The notes: generated from the letters alone by a model not told the origin. Counted from the first letter of the stretch, positions 1 to 14,490 are shown. The stretch is DNA of 64,000 bases from Fasciola hepatica (GCA_948099385.1 CANUEZ040000183.1:434001-498000), one strand, 5' to 3'. Translations and numbers: made by a program.

Positions 1-1649
1 CCTTGTTTAGTTTTAATCCGTGGTCCGTAACCACTTACACTTGGTCTGCAATCATTTGTTTACTTCTTTGTGTGGCCGGGTGCGTTGTTGTTTTGACGAT
101 TTCACATTTGCTCTTGCTTCTGACCAGGTACATGAACTGTCACAAACAAGGACACAGTCAGAGCAAATGCAACTCACTGTGGTTTTATTTGTACGGGGAT
201 ACAGAATAGCTTCGGCTAATGTAACATAATAAAGAGGCATAGAGAAACTTTGAGTGTTCGTTGCACGCGTTTCATGTATCCACAAAAAAGAATAATGATA
301 TTAGTAATAATATCTACAAAAGCAATAATAAAAAATAGATAAAATCAAATGCAGTTAGAGACCAAGCACCTCGGAACAATGGCTGACTTAAATCAGTCTC
401 TATCAGAAAGTGACTTGATCAACCATTTCGAGAAATTCAATTATGGGGCACAAATGATTCGATTTGACTGGGTTAGGCTGGGCGGAGCAGGGCGGGTGAC
501 ACTGCCTAGTTTTCATGAATCCGTGACGTAATTGCTCTGGTATCACAAACTGGTTCACGAAAGTTGTGTAATTTGCTCTAATTACAGTCACAGTGTAATT
601 TTCCTTTATCAGAATGAACCCATATAAATCGCAAAGTTCCTGTCTGCTCTTTTTGTTGATTTCGATCGATCTGAACGGACGGTCAGTAAAAAACGGCGAT
701 GGAACTGCATTTGAACCGTCACAACCATCGCAGATTTGGTACCATCTTATGCTCGATCTAACAGAACGATAAAAAGAAGGCACCGTCAGTTTATTGATAA
801 CGTGCTGAGCTTTCAGATGCGGTGAACTATAAAGGAAACCTACTGTCAAATATGACTACCGCATACTCCGGAGAACCTCATTGCACCACTAGAGGGAGTG
901 AAAATAAGTCAGTGAAACCCGAACGCGTTCACGGTAAGGTCATTTTTCTTTTCACAGGCAGTGTTAGCTCATGTGCTGGTTATATCATAAAACATTGACA
1001 GAACTCAATGACACAGATCAATATAGGAATAAAATCAAGAGCATATGTTTAAACTATTACCATCATTCATCAATAGTTAGTAAGACATCCACTAGCATAT
1101 TAGCATCTACCAGTCCACGAGAGGAGTCCGAAATAAACATGGGACATTTCGCTTACCGGACAGTTTCTCTGCTAGCTGAGCTATCGTCCTACGGCTGGTG
1201 GTACACGCATACCGTTGGCAGATATCCATTGATACTCAAACCCTATTTCAAAGGGGCAGAGTAGTTGACCCGGTTCTATTAACTGAACTAGCCTCGTCCG
1301 TTACTTTACAATGGCACGGACAGCACGCACCTTTGAATATTCCCTACCGATGCCCGTCCCCACAACAGCTTAGCCGGTGGAACAAATACCTGGTAAACAG
1401 AAGGTTGTCGGCTTAATTCCGGTTTTTATCGTGGATTTTTGACTTGAAAAAATAGAAAAGAGTTCTCAATTATCCTTTTGAATAAGCTCCTTTTGACATG
1501 TATAAACTCTACGTGATTTATAAATAACTTGAAAATCCCGTGACTCTACCTTCATCCAGTAAATCTTTACACTGCTGAATGACAGTGCTGGTGACAGCAG
1601 ATGTTCATTGTGGAGGCACAATTATTCTATTATTTTATTTACATCTTTT
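1..1649. other. No recognised gene
   Basis: Non-coding in appearance. A minus-strand frame of 148 codons (403-849) and overlapping plus-strand frames in a slightly GC-richer patch (971-1416) show no recognisable domain, signal peptide or splice context. Confidence 0.5.
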
Positions 1650-1795
1650 TGTTATATAATAGCAGCACAATATTTCAGCAAAAGGGCCACAGCCAATTCA
1701 AGGCTGTAGATTGGGGAAGTATCTGGCCACGACGGAAAGATTTGAATCTGGGACAAAAGCGTGGAAAGCCTACCACGATGACTTTGTCACTACCT
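1650..1795 (-). mobile_element. tRNA-like SINE, copy 1
   Basis: Read on the minus strand, this matches the copy at 37188-37348 over most of its length. The shared order is a B-box-like segment (reverse complement of gatttgaatctgg), the conserved body (the gccaatt and ttgggga segments reversed), the word ctgaaat and an AT-rich tail. It is a diverged copy, with several mismatches and small gaps. It is presumably transcribed from an internal RNA polymerase III promoter in active family members; activity here is unlikely. Confidence 0.6.
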
Positions 1796-3528
1796 CTGGT
1801 TACCCGAAATTATACGTTTACCGGATAGATAAGTGTCCCATATAGCTGAGTACAAATTAGCAACACCGTTTTATATACGCTCATAAACAAGTATTTTAAC
1901 CAAACACATTCTGAACTGTGGTCCTCGTGTTAACTTCCGTGAAATCAATTCAGTTTGAAAACATTATTTTTCCCGGTGGTAACCAAATAGTTGCACAAAA
2001 AGTGATTTGCGGAAGCTGTTGTGGATTTTTCTGGCGTTGAAATCAAGTGAATAAAATGCAGTCAATCGTCCATTTATGCATTTGAGTAGTTCAGTGTTCT
2101 GGTAAACATCTTTTCCAAAATATTATTGGCAAAACGTTCGTCATGCTTCTGTTATGGGCAAGATTATCCCAATGAAAGGTGAAAATATTTCCATGCAGGA
2201 GTGGGTGTAGATTTTGTGTAGAGTGGATGAACTACGTGCATAAAAACACAAGCACCTGTGCGCATTTGCTAACCATGGTCCCAAGTTCTTTTTTATGCCA
2301 GTCGATAAAGGGTGTCTGCAGTCGGCCCTGAAAAGGTACGCGAATAGGGATGACCGAAAGTAGCAGTAAATTACACTATCAGAAATTCAGATCTGGTACT
2401 GCAAGCCCGTACAAATCAGTGAATTTCCAAATTCTGTTCGGCGATTTAGCCCAAAAGCATGCATATGGAGGCACCTAGAAATACATACCGACACAAATGA
2501 ACTCCACTTCACGCGATTTGCTATACTACAAACGCCGTTGTCTGTAACTAATACATCTGGTCAAATGTTGTCGAGTTCGCCGGTTAAATGAAATTTCGTA
2601 GTTCGATAAGTAGTGCGTACGTGTTTCTGACTGTAGTCAATTGGACAATGTAATAGGACCCATACATCTTCAATTCAAGTATACATGGTCAGTGTGGTGT
2701 AATCCAATTTTATTGTCGTTGTTCCACGGTCATTTATGTTAATGGTGACGATGATTATCACGTAAGGATAATATAAAAAGTTTATGATGACATTTTTTAT
2801 ACTATTCAATGAGAAAACAGCACTTGTGAATGTTTGGTATCTAGATCGACAATATTCCTGAGATGGCTTCTGTCCCTCAAAGGAAATTGCATTGTCAATC
2901 GTATATTGCTTATATGACTGACTCACAGTCATTGGAGTGTATGGGATTGGGGGTGACGGTAGCGTTTTGGTCAGCGGCAAAGGTTGAAAATTTCTCCAGG
3001 CTGTATGATCCTCGGTAGGTTACAGTGCAAACAAGGCCCACGTGCTTAGAAATGAAAGTTTCAAAGATCGCATTTCATTTACAGAGATGATTTTTTTAAT
3101 CACCAATAAATATTTATTACAATTCAAGAATCTGTCAGCATTTACTTTAACGGATATCAACGAACGATGAGGAGATTTCTGTCTGCGCATTCCGTATAAC
3201 ATAAAACACATGATTCAATTCTTCAGTCTCCCTCCTAATGTTTCAATTCCCAATGATGAGTCCAAATTTGTAAGTTAAATGACCTCCTCAGCAATCATAC
3301 TACTGATGTAATACTTATTACTCAACAGGCCCTCGCAGTTATTTCAACCCATTAGCTGGGTAGTATTGGAAATGCTTCTGTTGTGGTTCTCAACCGAGGT
3401 AGGAGGGCACTTACGGCATAGAGGAATGCGGTTGGTTCCACACATTACCCGTCGGACTACCTAGTCAATTTAGCTTCCAAGGACTTGTTCCATTTGTACA
3501 CTAAATGTACATTAAATAATCTAATCGG
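1796..3528. other. No recognised gene
   Basis: AT-rich sequence with dense stops. Short minus-strand frames at 2675-2980 and 3020-3211 have no recognisable features. Confidence 0.5.
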
Positions 3529-3682
3529 CAGAGGTCGAAAATTAATCGTGGTGGTGCTTTCAACCCTTCAGTCCTGGGTTAGAATCCTGCTTCCACCACC
3601 AGTCACTTTCCCCAAATTGCAGCCTTTAATTGGTCGCGACCCTCTTCTTGAAATATTGTACCATTATTACATAATAAGAAGT
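3529..3682 (+). mobile_element. tRNA-like SINE, copy 2
   Basis: The copy begins with an A-box-like segment (gaggtcgaaaattaatcg) and has a B-box-like segment (gggttagaatcctg) about 35 bases further on. The family body follows (tttccccaaattgcagcc, taattggtcgcgaccc), then the tail word accattattacataat. It aligns directly with the copy at 37188-37348. The A/B box spacing and sequence resemble a tRNA of the Leu/Ser type; that origin is inference. Confidence 0.65.
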
Positions 3683-6600
3683 AAGCAAATATGTAAGAGA
3701 CAAAAGAAGAAGCTGTACTAGTTTTGGATATATGTAGCGGTTCTGTTACTTAGATATGTAATTCGTCAAGGTCGTCTCAGAAAACAAAAAAAAATCTCAA
3801 ATGTTTCTTCAACAAAAGGATTCTAGACAAGAAAACGAAGGGCTTCTCATTAGGACAGAGAGCAACTGAAGCTGCAAATGACCTTGAACTCTCGGAGGCT
3901 TTATGTAAGGCTTGTGATTTAGCGAAACGTTCCCCGTATTAAGCATGCGCAATACTGATTACATGAAAGCGCTACTTATTTGGATCTTGTTTGAACCACT
4001 ATTATTCACTAACACCTTCAAGGATAATATCTGAGGTCAAATAACGAATTGAAAGCATTTTTTTGACTAACACAGAGTTGTATCTGTCCACCTAAGTATT
4101 GTGAAGTCGACGGTTTTTAGAAAGTAAAAATGATTCTCATCTCATTTGCATTTGTTTTGATTTTGGCGCAGACAGATTTATGATTTGAGAAAACACTGAC
4201 TGTTCATTATTGGCGCTCTGCTCTCCACTGAAAACCATGGTCACGTTGCACAGTTGTTCGTGCAGGGCTTTTGGACCAAGCCTCAACCAAGATTCAGTCC
4301 CTAGATGTACGGTTTTTATTCGCACACCTCACCATTAAAATGACTAAGGTAACTCTATGAACAATTACTGGTTGTTCAGACAAAAAAAAGATATCGCTCC
4401 GAATCCGAAAACGATACGAAATATTACATCTTGCTCATCAGTCCTACCAGTGTTTACCGGGAATTTCAACGGTACTTTTTCTTTGACACGGAAAATCTAC
4501 TCCCCATCCACCCATAAAATGAACCTTCAGTTAGAACACATCTGCTGACTACACGGATGGACCACGCAAACTCAACCTAATACCCCGGGCACGTTTTCCA
4601 AATTAATTGTGTTATGTGGTCCGTGGAACTGTTGTTGAAATTTTTTGGTTCAAAGTTCCACACTGCGACAAGAACAGCGTGATTAATGGCATGTAGATTG
4701 CATATTCAAAACCGAACAAACCTGGAAACCACATCGCACGCGATGCCGCCGGTATTGATAACGGTAGCAGTAACATGTGAATCAACAAGCATCGACAAAC
4801 GAAATGGACAGTGAATCATTCGGCGAAAGATTCTCGCAAGTCATGTAGAAGGTACGAAAACTGCATTTTGAGTAATTACGTTCCGGACATTTACCGGTAC
4901 CACCACTACCACCACCACAACAACAACAACACCAACAATAACTAAAGCCACCGGCTGCAGTATTACTAGAATTGATTCCAGTGAAACGTATATCACCTGA
5001 AATTAGAGGTACTGAAATTCATTAGGAATCTGTGTGTGTTCGTGTTTCTGTCTACAAACCTTACAGAATGAATACCAGCTTATTCGCGCGCACATTCATG
5101 TTCGAGTAACATATATTTCGATGCTACTTGCTCTCTCTCACACATACACATTCTCTCGCTGGCTTGCTCGCTAAAACATTTCGCCACAGACATCCTGAAA
5201 TCTGTATTGCAGTCATCATGTTGTGTTGCTAATTACCAACTGGGGCTTACGTCGTTGATGTCTGATGTTATCCGAGAACGAGTTGATTATAAGGAAGGTG
5301 ATAATAACTCTACTGACGGACGCAAAATGTCAGAGATCTGATTGTGGTATTCATAAACCAGTTGATCCCAAAAGTTTACCAGTGTTGCGAAAGTTCCTTT
5401 ACTTGTGGTTGTGCACTTCCAGATGTATGTCTGTGTGTGTGTGTGTACACCAGTTAAATTAGTGGGGGTACCTTTTCAGGTCACTTAGTGGAAAGCAAAA
5501 TGAAACGTAAATGTGACCATCGTATCCGAGCAACCCGAATGTATGTAACCAAGGTCTTTCCAAACTTTCCTCGGTATCTGGACGTTCCCTCTACTGAAAA
5601 TGGTAACATGTATGCAACTGATAGCAAGTTCTGCTGCGCGTTTTGTGCTTGCACATACCACTCTGCTTACCGGGTTTTACATGTCCTGGGTAATGGTAAT
5701 TTTTCAAGTCGTAAATTGGATGCCACCAACATTCAACGGAGTGACTATATCAGTCTGAGAAATTTTGGCCCCATCTTTTCGCCCCAGTTACTGGACTAAA
5801 CCATCTTGATAAAGCAGATAAGAAATGACTGAGTGAAAATTGCACTTGAGTTCGAAGTGAACGTAAGTTTTTAATCACGTTTCCGAAGCAAGCTGCCCAA
5901 AGCATTGTGGTTTTCATGATGTCCAAATCAGCAATGCTCCAATTCTACAGAAGCTAAGTTCCGGGTATTGAATAATTTCATTCTGTGAGTTGGACTGAAG
6001 AGTCACATGTGAAATCTCAGTTGACTGTGGTAGCGTGCGAACTTATCTCATGTTCAGGAGCCTCGTTTGCAGAAGGGGATTTTGAAACTGATTACTTGCT
6101 TTCGTCGTCATTTTGCACAGTAGAACGCCTGCAACGTTTCACCCATAAAACACTGATTAACACAAAAATACTAACAGATACATGTACATGGGGAATGTTT
6201 CTGCTTTTCTCATCTTTTTATTTTCTTTCTTGTGCCTCCAAGTAAGAAACAAATTTAAAAGTTGGTCTCACTTCTGATGAATGTCCTGTAGACCGTTTTG
6301 TAAAAAGACATCTTTTTTGCGAATCCTCAAGCAGACCAAACCCAAAACAAATGGCCTTGAATAAATTGGTCAATCAGTTACAGTACGAATGCTTTGAAAC
6401 TGGATTCTTCCACCCCATCTCCGCCCCGCCTTCGTTGTCTAGCGAACCTTCGTTATATTCACGTCAAGTAAATAGTATATACACCCCGAGAAGTAAATAT
6501 CACTGCACAAAGACTGTGTTGTTTCACGTCCCATTAGTGTCAGGTAAAATGTACACTTCATAGAGAGAATTAGCTTCTTTCTGGTCAGAAAAAGAAGCTT

Positions 6601-7079
6601 CTTACTCCAGAGAACATAGAAAAAACCAATACTGGTATGTTCGATTGGCTGACAATTGACGTTACCAAAGGTGCAAGGCAAGACAAATTGAAAATCGTCT
6701 AAGCTTAGGCAAAGCCTTTTAACTTATCCACATAAAGCGTTTCAGCTAAAACTCAGTCATGATTAGTCTAGAAAATTGACCCAATTCAGCTAGAACTTCT
6801 CTCATTGCGGCGTTTACTGTCGTACTGACCGGCGAAACACTTTTCAGCACACTATACAACTGTCTTCGGTATCCATGGAATTCATCGTGCATATACAACA
6901 CTGATACACACCAATCACATCAATGGATTAAATCAGATGGTATTACAAAGTGCCATTGCCTTGAATCGAATCAGGTTTTTCGTGTGGGGTTGAACATACG
7001 ACAATATCACCCAGCCAAAATTAGCGATAAAGCAGCCAGTCACCACGACCAAACTGACAAAACAAAAACTGTACGATTC
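3683..7079. other. No recognised gene; short simple repeats
   Basis: Contains an ACC/CAA triplet stretch at 4899-4942 and a (TG)n stretch at 5432-5446. Plus-strand frames of 86-103 codons (5488-5799, 5985-6245) have no recognised domain. Confidence 0.5.
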
Positions 7080-7097
7080 ATATATATATATATATAC

Positions 7098-7144
<47 letters not shown>
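7080..7144. repeat. (TA)n microsatellite
   Basis: About 65 bases of nearly pure TA dinucleotides with two ACA or TGT interruptions. Confidence 0.95.
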
Positions 7145-7145
<1 letters not shown>

Positions 7146-10100
7146 GACTTGAGTATACTGTAATCACTGATACAATCTTGACATCCTGACCAAACGTTGA
7201 TAATTACTATCAGCATTCACGGAAATAGGAAATACCGATAAAATTATTGTTTCCAACAATTACACCAGCCTAGAAGAGAAAATCATGTCGACGGATTTGT
7301 TCAATTTTTCTGCACATCATTTGTCTATTAAGGGGGAGACATTTCAGTTGCATCTTAAGACGACGGAATCAAAATGACGTACACAAGTCAAACGGGATCT
7401 ATCCAATCCGGCTTCTATCATAAGAAAGGACAGTTTAACATATGAATGAGCGATGATAAGATAGTTACTTATTTTTAAGCAAAGACTGACCCTCAGAAAA
7501 AGGTAGATTTGGAGTTACATGCTGCGAGATGATTGATGGACAAAACGATGCACACCATCAGTTGAGCTTATCAAAGGCGCATCGACGCAGTTCATAATTT
7601 ACTAGGAACGTTAAAAAATCAATTTATAATCACCTTCGTGTTTTCCAACCGGGTATACTGTTATCCCTGAGAACTAAATATAATAATGAAACTCAACTAC
7701 CGTTTCCATAATCATAAATAAATTAGCTTTTTTTCCTATCTACAGATGAAAAAATATACATACTTTTACTGGAATTCAGACTTTCATTCGATCTACGGCA
7801 AGAAATTTTTAATGGTATAAAAGAATAACTATTACGATCTAGAGAATATTAACTCTAACCATAAATCGTTTCACTGAAGAACGAATAGATTAAGTCCCCC
7901 AACGTCACATGGGACTGAAAGCTGTGGTTGCTTTCAGTCTCAGAATTTCATTTGTGTATCTCGATTTGCGATATGAACGGTTGGAAAAGATATGATATAT
8001 ATGCATATTGTTTTTGTGTTTTAGTTCAAAGCTCACTCTAATTACTGCCTTGCTTTAATACTAAACAAAACATTTGAAGTTCAGGTGCTGTCTTCCAAAT
8101 TAGTATTGTCAACAGTAATCTATGCACGTCTGAATCGATTTATTTTGCTCCGTTGTGTTTTACGGGACATGATTGCATTTTTGTGCGGTAAATCATGTCG
8201 CTCGTCAAGTTTTTCAGCCGCGAGATTGATGGTTTGTCGAAGTTTACATAAAACCATCATAGAAATTGCCAGTTCAATCTTATCACAACCACCATAGTCA
8301 ACTAAACTTTACTAACAGTTTGGTTATTCTTAAACATTTGATCTAATAACTACTGGCTGAATGAGCAAACGAATGGATGCACGAATGAGTGAATGAATAC
8401 ACAATCGACTCTTGAAGCCTCCAGAGAATTCAGCTTTTAAATCACCCCTCAATCCACCTTTTACGTTTAAAATGTCCCATACAATTCGCGCGTACCTCCA
8501 GAAGTTCTGAACCACCGAAGACACAAAAAAGTCCATTTTAACCTAATTGTGGCAAAGCTCAGTATATTCTAGTTAGTCTGAATGTATGGATATTGCTGTT
8601 TCGTATTCTCATTCTTCAACTACGATTAGTTCCCGACAACATAATTCGCACAAGACAGCTCCGGTATCGGTAAGGATTTTTTCGCCAAAACTGACTGATA
8701 TATTGTTATTTTCTTTCCAAATTTTTACAAGCAAAGGCTTCATGTTTTGTAACTCAATAAAGCAAATCCCATTTAGTTATAAGAACTTGTTATAATCATG
8801 ACTAACTCAGCTACAGCCTTGAGGGGTCTTTCTAACTTGTTGAATTCCTTCCCAGTCTTATATTCTCTCAGGGTGGCGCGGCCTATATAAAACAAAGATA
8901 AACTGTTCAGTGAGCTTCTGTGCGTGTTACTTGAATACACTTAATTAGTTGTTTTTTCCAAGAAGGGAATCAACTCGCCTCAACTCCGCCCGGACTTGTA
9001 TCCAAGGCTAACAAATGCGTGCACTCTCATGCACCACTACCATGGACATTAGTAGAAAAAAACTCAATGGGTTGCAGTTTTAGGGTATGTGAATACCTTT
9101 TTAATAAGCTAATCCGACCGGAAAATCAGTATTACCTGGCTGTTAACGGAAAGGAGCGGTTAAAACAGTGTAAATTTCGGGCAAAACCCATCAGTACTCG
9201 GTAAGCTATCCAGTTTCACATCACCCCGATTATCTTGTTGATCTTGTTTCGCGACTCACGCTTCTCGTGTTAGTTGGGAATTTCACTGAGCCTGGAAAAA
9301 GTTGCCTTGAACAACCGGTTTAGAAATAGACATGAAAAGTTGGGGATAACGGAAATGGAACAGTTATGTGTGAATGTGTAATATTATGGGCTAATATAAT
9401 CCACATTCACTCTCCCACCCTTGAATCTGTATTCAATATGTGCGCGCTGAGATTTCGGCATGTTGCGCCAGATAGTAATGAAAAAAAAACCCGGAGTGTT
9501 CGGCATTAGCACGAATGTGCTCGAATGAGGTAGGATGAGAATCGGTCATATCGCGTGAAATATTATTAGCTTGTAGAATCTTGGTTGGATGAACAAGATA
9601 GTGAACCAATAGAACGGCAGTTCCGAATGGAAGCCGATATGTAATGCTGGACTTGGCACTGAGTCGTGCCAGATTTATTCAGTCATGTAAAAATAGATCA
9701 AAATTTGCTTTACAGACAATAATACTCATAATTCAGCCCAATGCAGGAATAAACAGATAAATATTTTACAATGGTAGAACAACCAAGGAAGTTCGTAAGC
9801 TGGATTTCCGCTTTACTACATTAGCCGTATTCTGAACCTATTCCAGAAACAGCGTCATGCTACTTATAGTGAACCTAAACTAATCCGGAGTTGTGTAATT
9901 AGATTCCATAAGATCTACAAGTAGAGCTTTTTTCAATAAGAATAATGCGTAACACGTAAACGTAGACTACCAACCCGAGTAGGCACGGCTATTCAGTTTG
10001 TCTTGGCAATCCTTCCTCTCTAACATCCAGTAGTTAGTGATACGCTACATCCCGGCAATGACGAATAACCTCATGGACAGTTCTTTGGTTTTCAAATCAC

Positions 10101-12653
10101 TGGTCAAAGTGGCAGATCTCCTTACGTGTTGTTCAGATGGTCTCGTGTAATTTGTATTCGTTACTAAATACAAAAATGTACTATTTGAAATGTGAGGAAC
10201 AAATGACGTTCTATTTCAGAACTATTCATCCCATGCAGTAGAGATCCCATTGAGTTATGGGGAGACCTGAAGTAAAATCATTACTGCTAAACCACGGGTT
10301 TGGAAAGTTTCGTACCAATCATTCGCAAAACAAAAGTCGCAAAACTTCAGTGATATTATCCCTTCGAATGTTGTTAAAAGCATTCCCCTACAAAGGAGTT
10401 CCGTCTTCTCCAGCATGCTAATCGCACGCTAATCTACTCTCTGCCGAGTTCTTTGTTCCGCAATATACGTTCTGTATAAAACCGAAGCAACCTGAATGGA
10501 TCAGAAACTTTTTGACCACTGGAAGTTATAGAATGACGGCTGTTGCAGCTGGCCCGAAGGACAGGTGCTTGGATTGCTTAAAATCTCAGCATAACCTCAA
10601 GAGAAGTTCCGGTAACCTTATTTGGAGGAAGAGGGCAAGAATATTTCGAATTTCCCAGTCATTCATTATCCAGAATCAACAGTTATCTACCGTCTCTCAC
10701 AAGGGAATTATGGCCATAACTGTTTGAAATTTACCCGTTAGAATTATTCAGATCAGGAGAAAAAGAGGTTTCATTCCTCATGCCAGGAAAGTCAGGACGT
10801 TCATACCAACTGAAATGACTTCGCAATTTGGGGTAGTTCCTTCCAGTGGAAGTCACACTTTTGTGTTTGTTGTTCTGCTTATGTAATAACACTGGGAATA
10901 TCGAAGAAAATATTCGGAAGTTTTCACACCCGTTTACTTTTCATTTTGAAAGTAAGTAAACGTGAGAGCTCTCAGTTGATTTTCATGAGACCATTGATAA
11001 CCCTTACAGACAGACAGGTTTAGCACAACATCGAAGGGGAGCTGCAATGTGTCGACTGGTTTTCTGTGATACTCATCATGACGCTACCTTTCTGCGGTGG
11101 GCCTCTTGGAGTGAGGACACAATGAAACACGATGAAAGGCGTGAATATGTACAGGTGAAAATTTCCATCAATAGGCGTGCTACCAATGCGATAAGTTGGC
11201 GTGGAGTAGCTACTCGACCATTGCTTTGGGTTTCACACGGGTATTCAGAACTGAGAACCCTGAAGCTTGTTGCAAAGGCGAAATTGGTTTCCAAGTGGGT
11301 TAGTGAAATTTGGATGAGACTTTAAATGACTCACCTCCAAGCCTGAAGCCTGTCATAATTCTTGAAAACCTACTTGAGACTAGTGAAGTTGACCGAGGAT
11401 TGAACAGAAATTTTAAAATTATGTCTAACTATGGGTTTCACGGTTGTTGGCGCTCCTCAGCTATGCTTATCAGGTACTCCTCTGTCCAGTCATTTCTACA
11501 CTTGAGCACTCCATAGTTGGTTTACCGCAGTATTTGGATACGAAAATTACGTAGCGTGTGTGCATGAGAAGGCCATTTTTAAAGGTAAACGGTGATTCGC
11601 TCAAAGTTATTTCGTCAATCCATACTTTGGACCATGTGCCCTCATTCTAATGGTTAGTCCTGTTAACCAATGAAATAATTTGGGAAGAAATACCGGGTAA
11701 TTCTAAAAACAGAACCCTCGTCCACGCACACTCCGTAAGACTCAAATAAGATTACTTGGTCTGAGTAGTTCCTATTTCTGAAGGTCATAAGGCTATTCAG
11801 CCTTCTGCGCTTTTTACCCAAGTTTGTGGTTTCAGATCTGAAAACTCACTAGTGCTTTATCTAAGGAACAAAGTATTTCTTCGTTCATAGTATATGCCAT
11901 TGCATGCTTCTAATTGTTTGCTGTCCTTATATAATACTAATTTATTGTCATAGATTTGACGATCATCGGTGATGCATTCTGTTAAAATCAGCAGTAACTT
12001 TGAGCGGCTCATTTAGTCCAAATAATGTCTAGAGTTTGTAAATTTACTGAATTTTCCCTACTACTAGTAGACTAATAAAAGCTGAAATATTGTATTGGGA
12101 ATAATGGAACTGTCCCAGAAATATTTTCAAAAACTAAACGTGAAAATTTGTTCTAGAAGACTTACCGACTGTTATTCACCCCGGCAATGGGCAAGGTGAC
12201 TCTCGTCATGGTGGTATGGATTCATCGTTTCTAGATATGTAAACTAAATTATAATGTACCGGCTTCGTTATAACTCCGTCCGGTGTTTGATACAGAACTA
12301 ACACCACGGTAAGGTCCCCATATCAATTTTACTTTAATTGAATCAGCTTCAGAGAAATACTGCGTGGGAGTTGTGGTCAAGATAAAACCTTTTGTGTGTA
12401 TCAGCTACTTGATTTTATCGACCAATACAACAGGGTACTTTCTTCAACTTGTCATTTTTCTCGATGAATTTTTCCACACACTGTGCTGAAAGTTGACATA
12501 TAATAGTGAGTAAGATGAACTAGTGATCGATGATACGAAAATTATGAACAAAGCCTGATGATCTTAAGGTCTCTGTAGCAACTATGTCGATTACTTGGGC
12601 TGTCGATCTAGCAGAAACTTAGTCTCAATAGCTTTGTGCACATTATACGATGT
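7145..12653. other. No recognised gene
   Basis: AT-rich, stop-dense DNA. It includes a degenerate GAATGAGTGAATG-type stretch (8356-8400) and a small inverted repeat (about 10928-10960, arms CGTTTACTT/AAGTAAACG). Short frames at 9019-9204, 10512-10727 and 11047-11325 have no recognisable features. Confidence 0.5.
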
Positions 12654-12698
12654 ACACGGCTACTGGCAGCGGAACAAATTCCCATCGAGTAGCCGTGT
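12654..12698. repeat. Perfect short inverted repeat (hairpin)
   Basis: Arms ACACGGCTACT (12654-12664) and AGTAGCCGTGT (12688-12698) are exact reverse complements separated by 23 bases. No T-run follows, and no function is apparent. Confidence 0.7.
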
Positions 12699-12959
12699 TT
12701 ATTGTAGTTTTGTGGTTCTATACGATACAATATGTAATAATATATAAGGACAAATGACTTACAGCCAGATGAGCAACCAATAACAACAGTTGAGAACGTT
12801 GTCCGGGAAATCTGAACAGCACTGTCGATAACGGTCCACTCAACAAAGAGTCAAATGGAACTGTAGCACAGAAAGGTCACGTTACAGATAGTAAATCAAG
12901 TAGCTCTCCGGTTATCACGAGGTGACGGCTTCAGTCACAGATTAAGAAACTAATTTATT

Positions 12960-13154
12960 TACAGCTATAATCTTAATTGAATCGCATGGAGTGTGCGTTG
13001 ACGGAGAGTCCACTTCTAGAAATACTTGATGAGTCTTCTAAAGTTAATTCATTGATTAACACTGTTAACCTTCAGGATGATTCACCGAGTTATTCCTAAA
13101 GTGGACTCTACGTACATGCATTCTGACTATAATTCAAATGAGATTATAGCTGTA
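12960..13154. mobile_element. Tc1/mariner-like MITE candidate
   Basis: A 195-base imperfect palindrome with exact outer arms TACAGCTATAATCT (12960-12973) and AGATTATAGCTGTA (13141-13154). It also has exact inner arms AGAGTCCACTT (13005-13015) and AAGTGGACTCT (13099-13109), and partial pairing between them. The ends read TA-CAG...CTG-TA, the form left by Tc1/mariner elements that duplicate a TA target. There is no coding capacity, so it would be a non-autonomous element. Confidence 0.6.
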
Positions 13155-14460
13155 AGCCTACAGTGGAGAGCTCAAGCATAGAAATGCTAGGCCAGAGGAG
13201 TACCTGGTACGCATACCTAATGAGCAGCAAATCCGCGAAACTGGTTATATGCTTCCGGGGAATTTGTCATGTGATCCACATTTAATACCATACTACCCAC
13301 TTGAAAATGGTCTTTGGTTAGAACATACAAAGGAGTTACCAAAGTCAAATTACAAATATTAGTAGTCGAAAAACTACAGAAGAGACATCTGTCAACGTGA
13401 ACGAATAAACATGGCAATAGTTTTGGTCGTGTTACTTGTGTACTTCGTGGTTCAGGGCACAGTACAGTGGCGGCTGTGGTGCATCTGGTATTTGGAGTCT
13501 CCAGTGAACGGTTTCCATCCGTAGGTGGAATGTTCGGCAGGATTTTCTTACAAAGTACAGTCAAGGGACCCCAGAGTCAGGAAATGAATTGTCGAATGTT
13601 TAAGCAACAAATATCATAAAAAGCAAGTGTGAGCTGTCAGTGTATTAGACACGGAGAAATTGAGTCATGAACACTCGAGGTCCTTGATGCACTTTCACGC
13701 TACTCTTGGGTAGGATAAGAAAGAAAGTTATCAAAACACAAATTACAAAAAGTAATTTACCGTAATCTTGCGAGAATATCGCTTATTATCTAGGGTGAGT
13801 GAAAGGAAATATAACTAATATTTCCGATTCACACTGGTAAGGAGACGTGGTATTGAGTGAAGATGGTAGTACAAGAGATTTCTCTTACCTAACATCCCTG
13901 TGTTCCATTGCAACTTCAACATTTTTGTTCTGTCAGTTGCTATGTGCACACTCCTATACACAGGGTTTGGGACGAAAGGGGGAGTTTCGTGCACTTCTGT
14001 GTGATTAGATCCGATAATATCTGCAATCATTTGGTTCGTATGCTACTTTCCAAATGTTAGAATTAAAAAAACATTCCGGAGGATCTTGTTATTGTACAGA
14101 TGCATGTACAATAGAAAGCATGTACGTAAGGCATATCCAGTTGGTTGTATAATCTTCTGTCACTTTGAGGCTTCAATCATTTTCCCCCATGGTAGACCCG
14201 ATTATATGCCCACGCATATACACACCCACACACACACACATAAACAGGCAGACATACAAACAGAACAAAAACTTATAGTTTCTTGGCTGCCTACTTCGTT
14301 CTCCTATATTATGCACATACACTCATCTATTCAGTAATGAACTTTTCCGTTCTGTTCTTCTACCTCGAAAACATTTCATCGGGAGTGCGGGGGACTGGGC
14401 AATGATTTACAACTGCGTACATCAGATAAGCTTACATCAAACCCTCTAATCACAGTGATT

Positions 14461-14490
14461 CAGCCAGCCAGCCAGCCAGCCAGCGAGCCA
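14461..14490. repeat. (CAGC)n tetranucleotide repeat
   Basis: About seven units of cagc/cagcg in tandem, slightly degenerate at the right end. Confidence 0.9.

Noticed and set aside
403..849. Minus-strand open frame of 148 codons
   Set aside because: No domain, signal peptide or splice context, and composition like translated non-coding DNA. One such frame is expected by chance in 64 kb.
14461..14490. Tandem repeats considered as a CRISPR array
   Set aside because: Units are four bases without spacers; an ordinary microsatellite in a eukaryotic genome.
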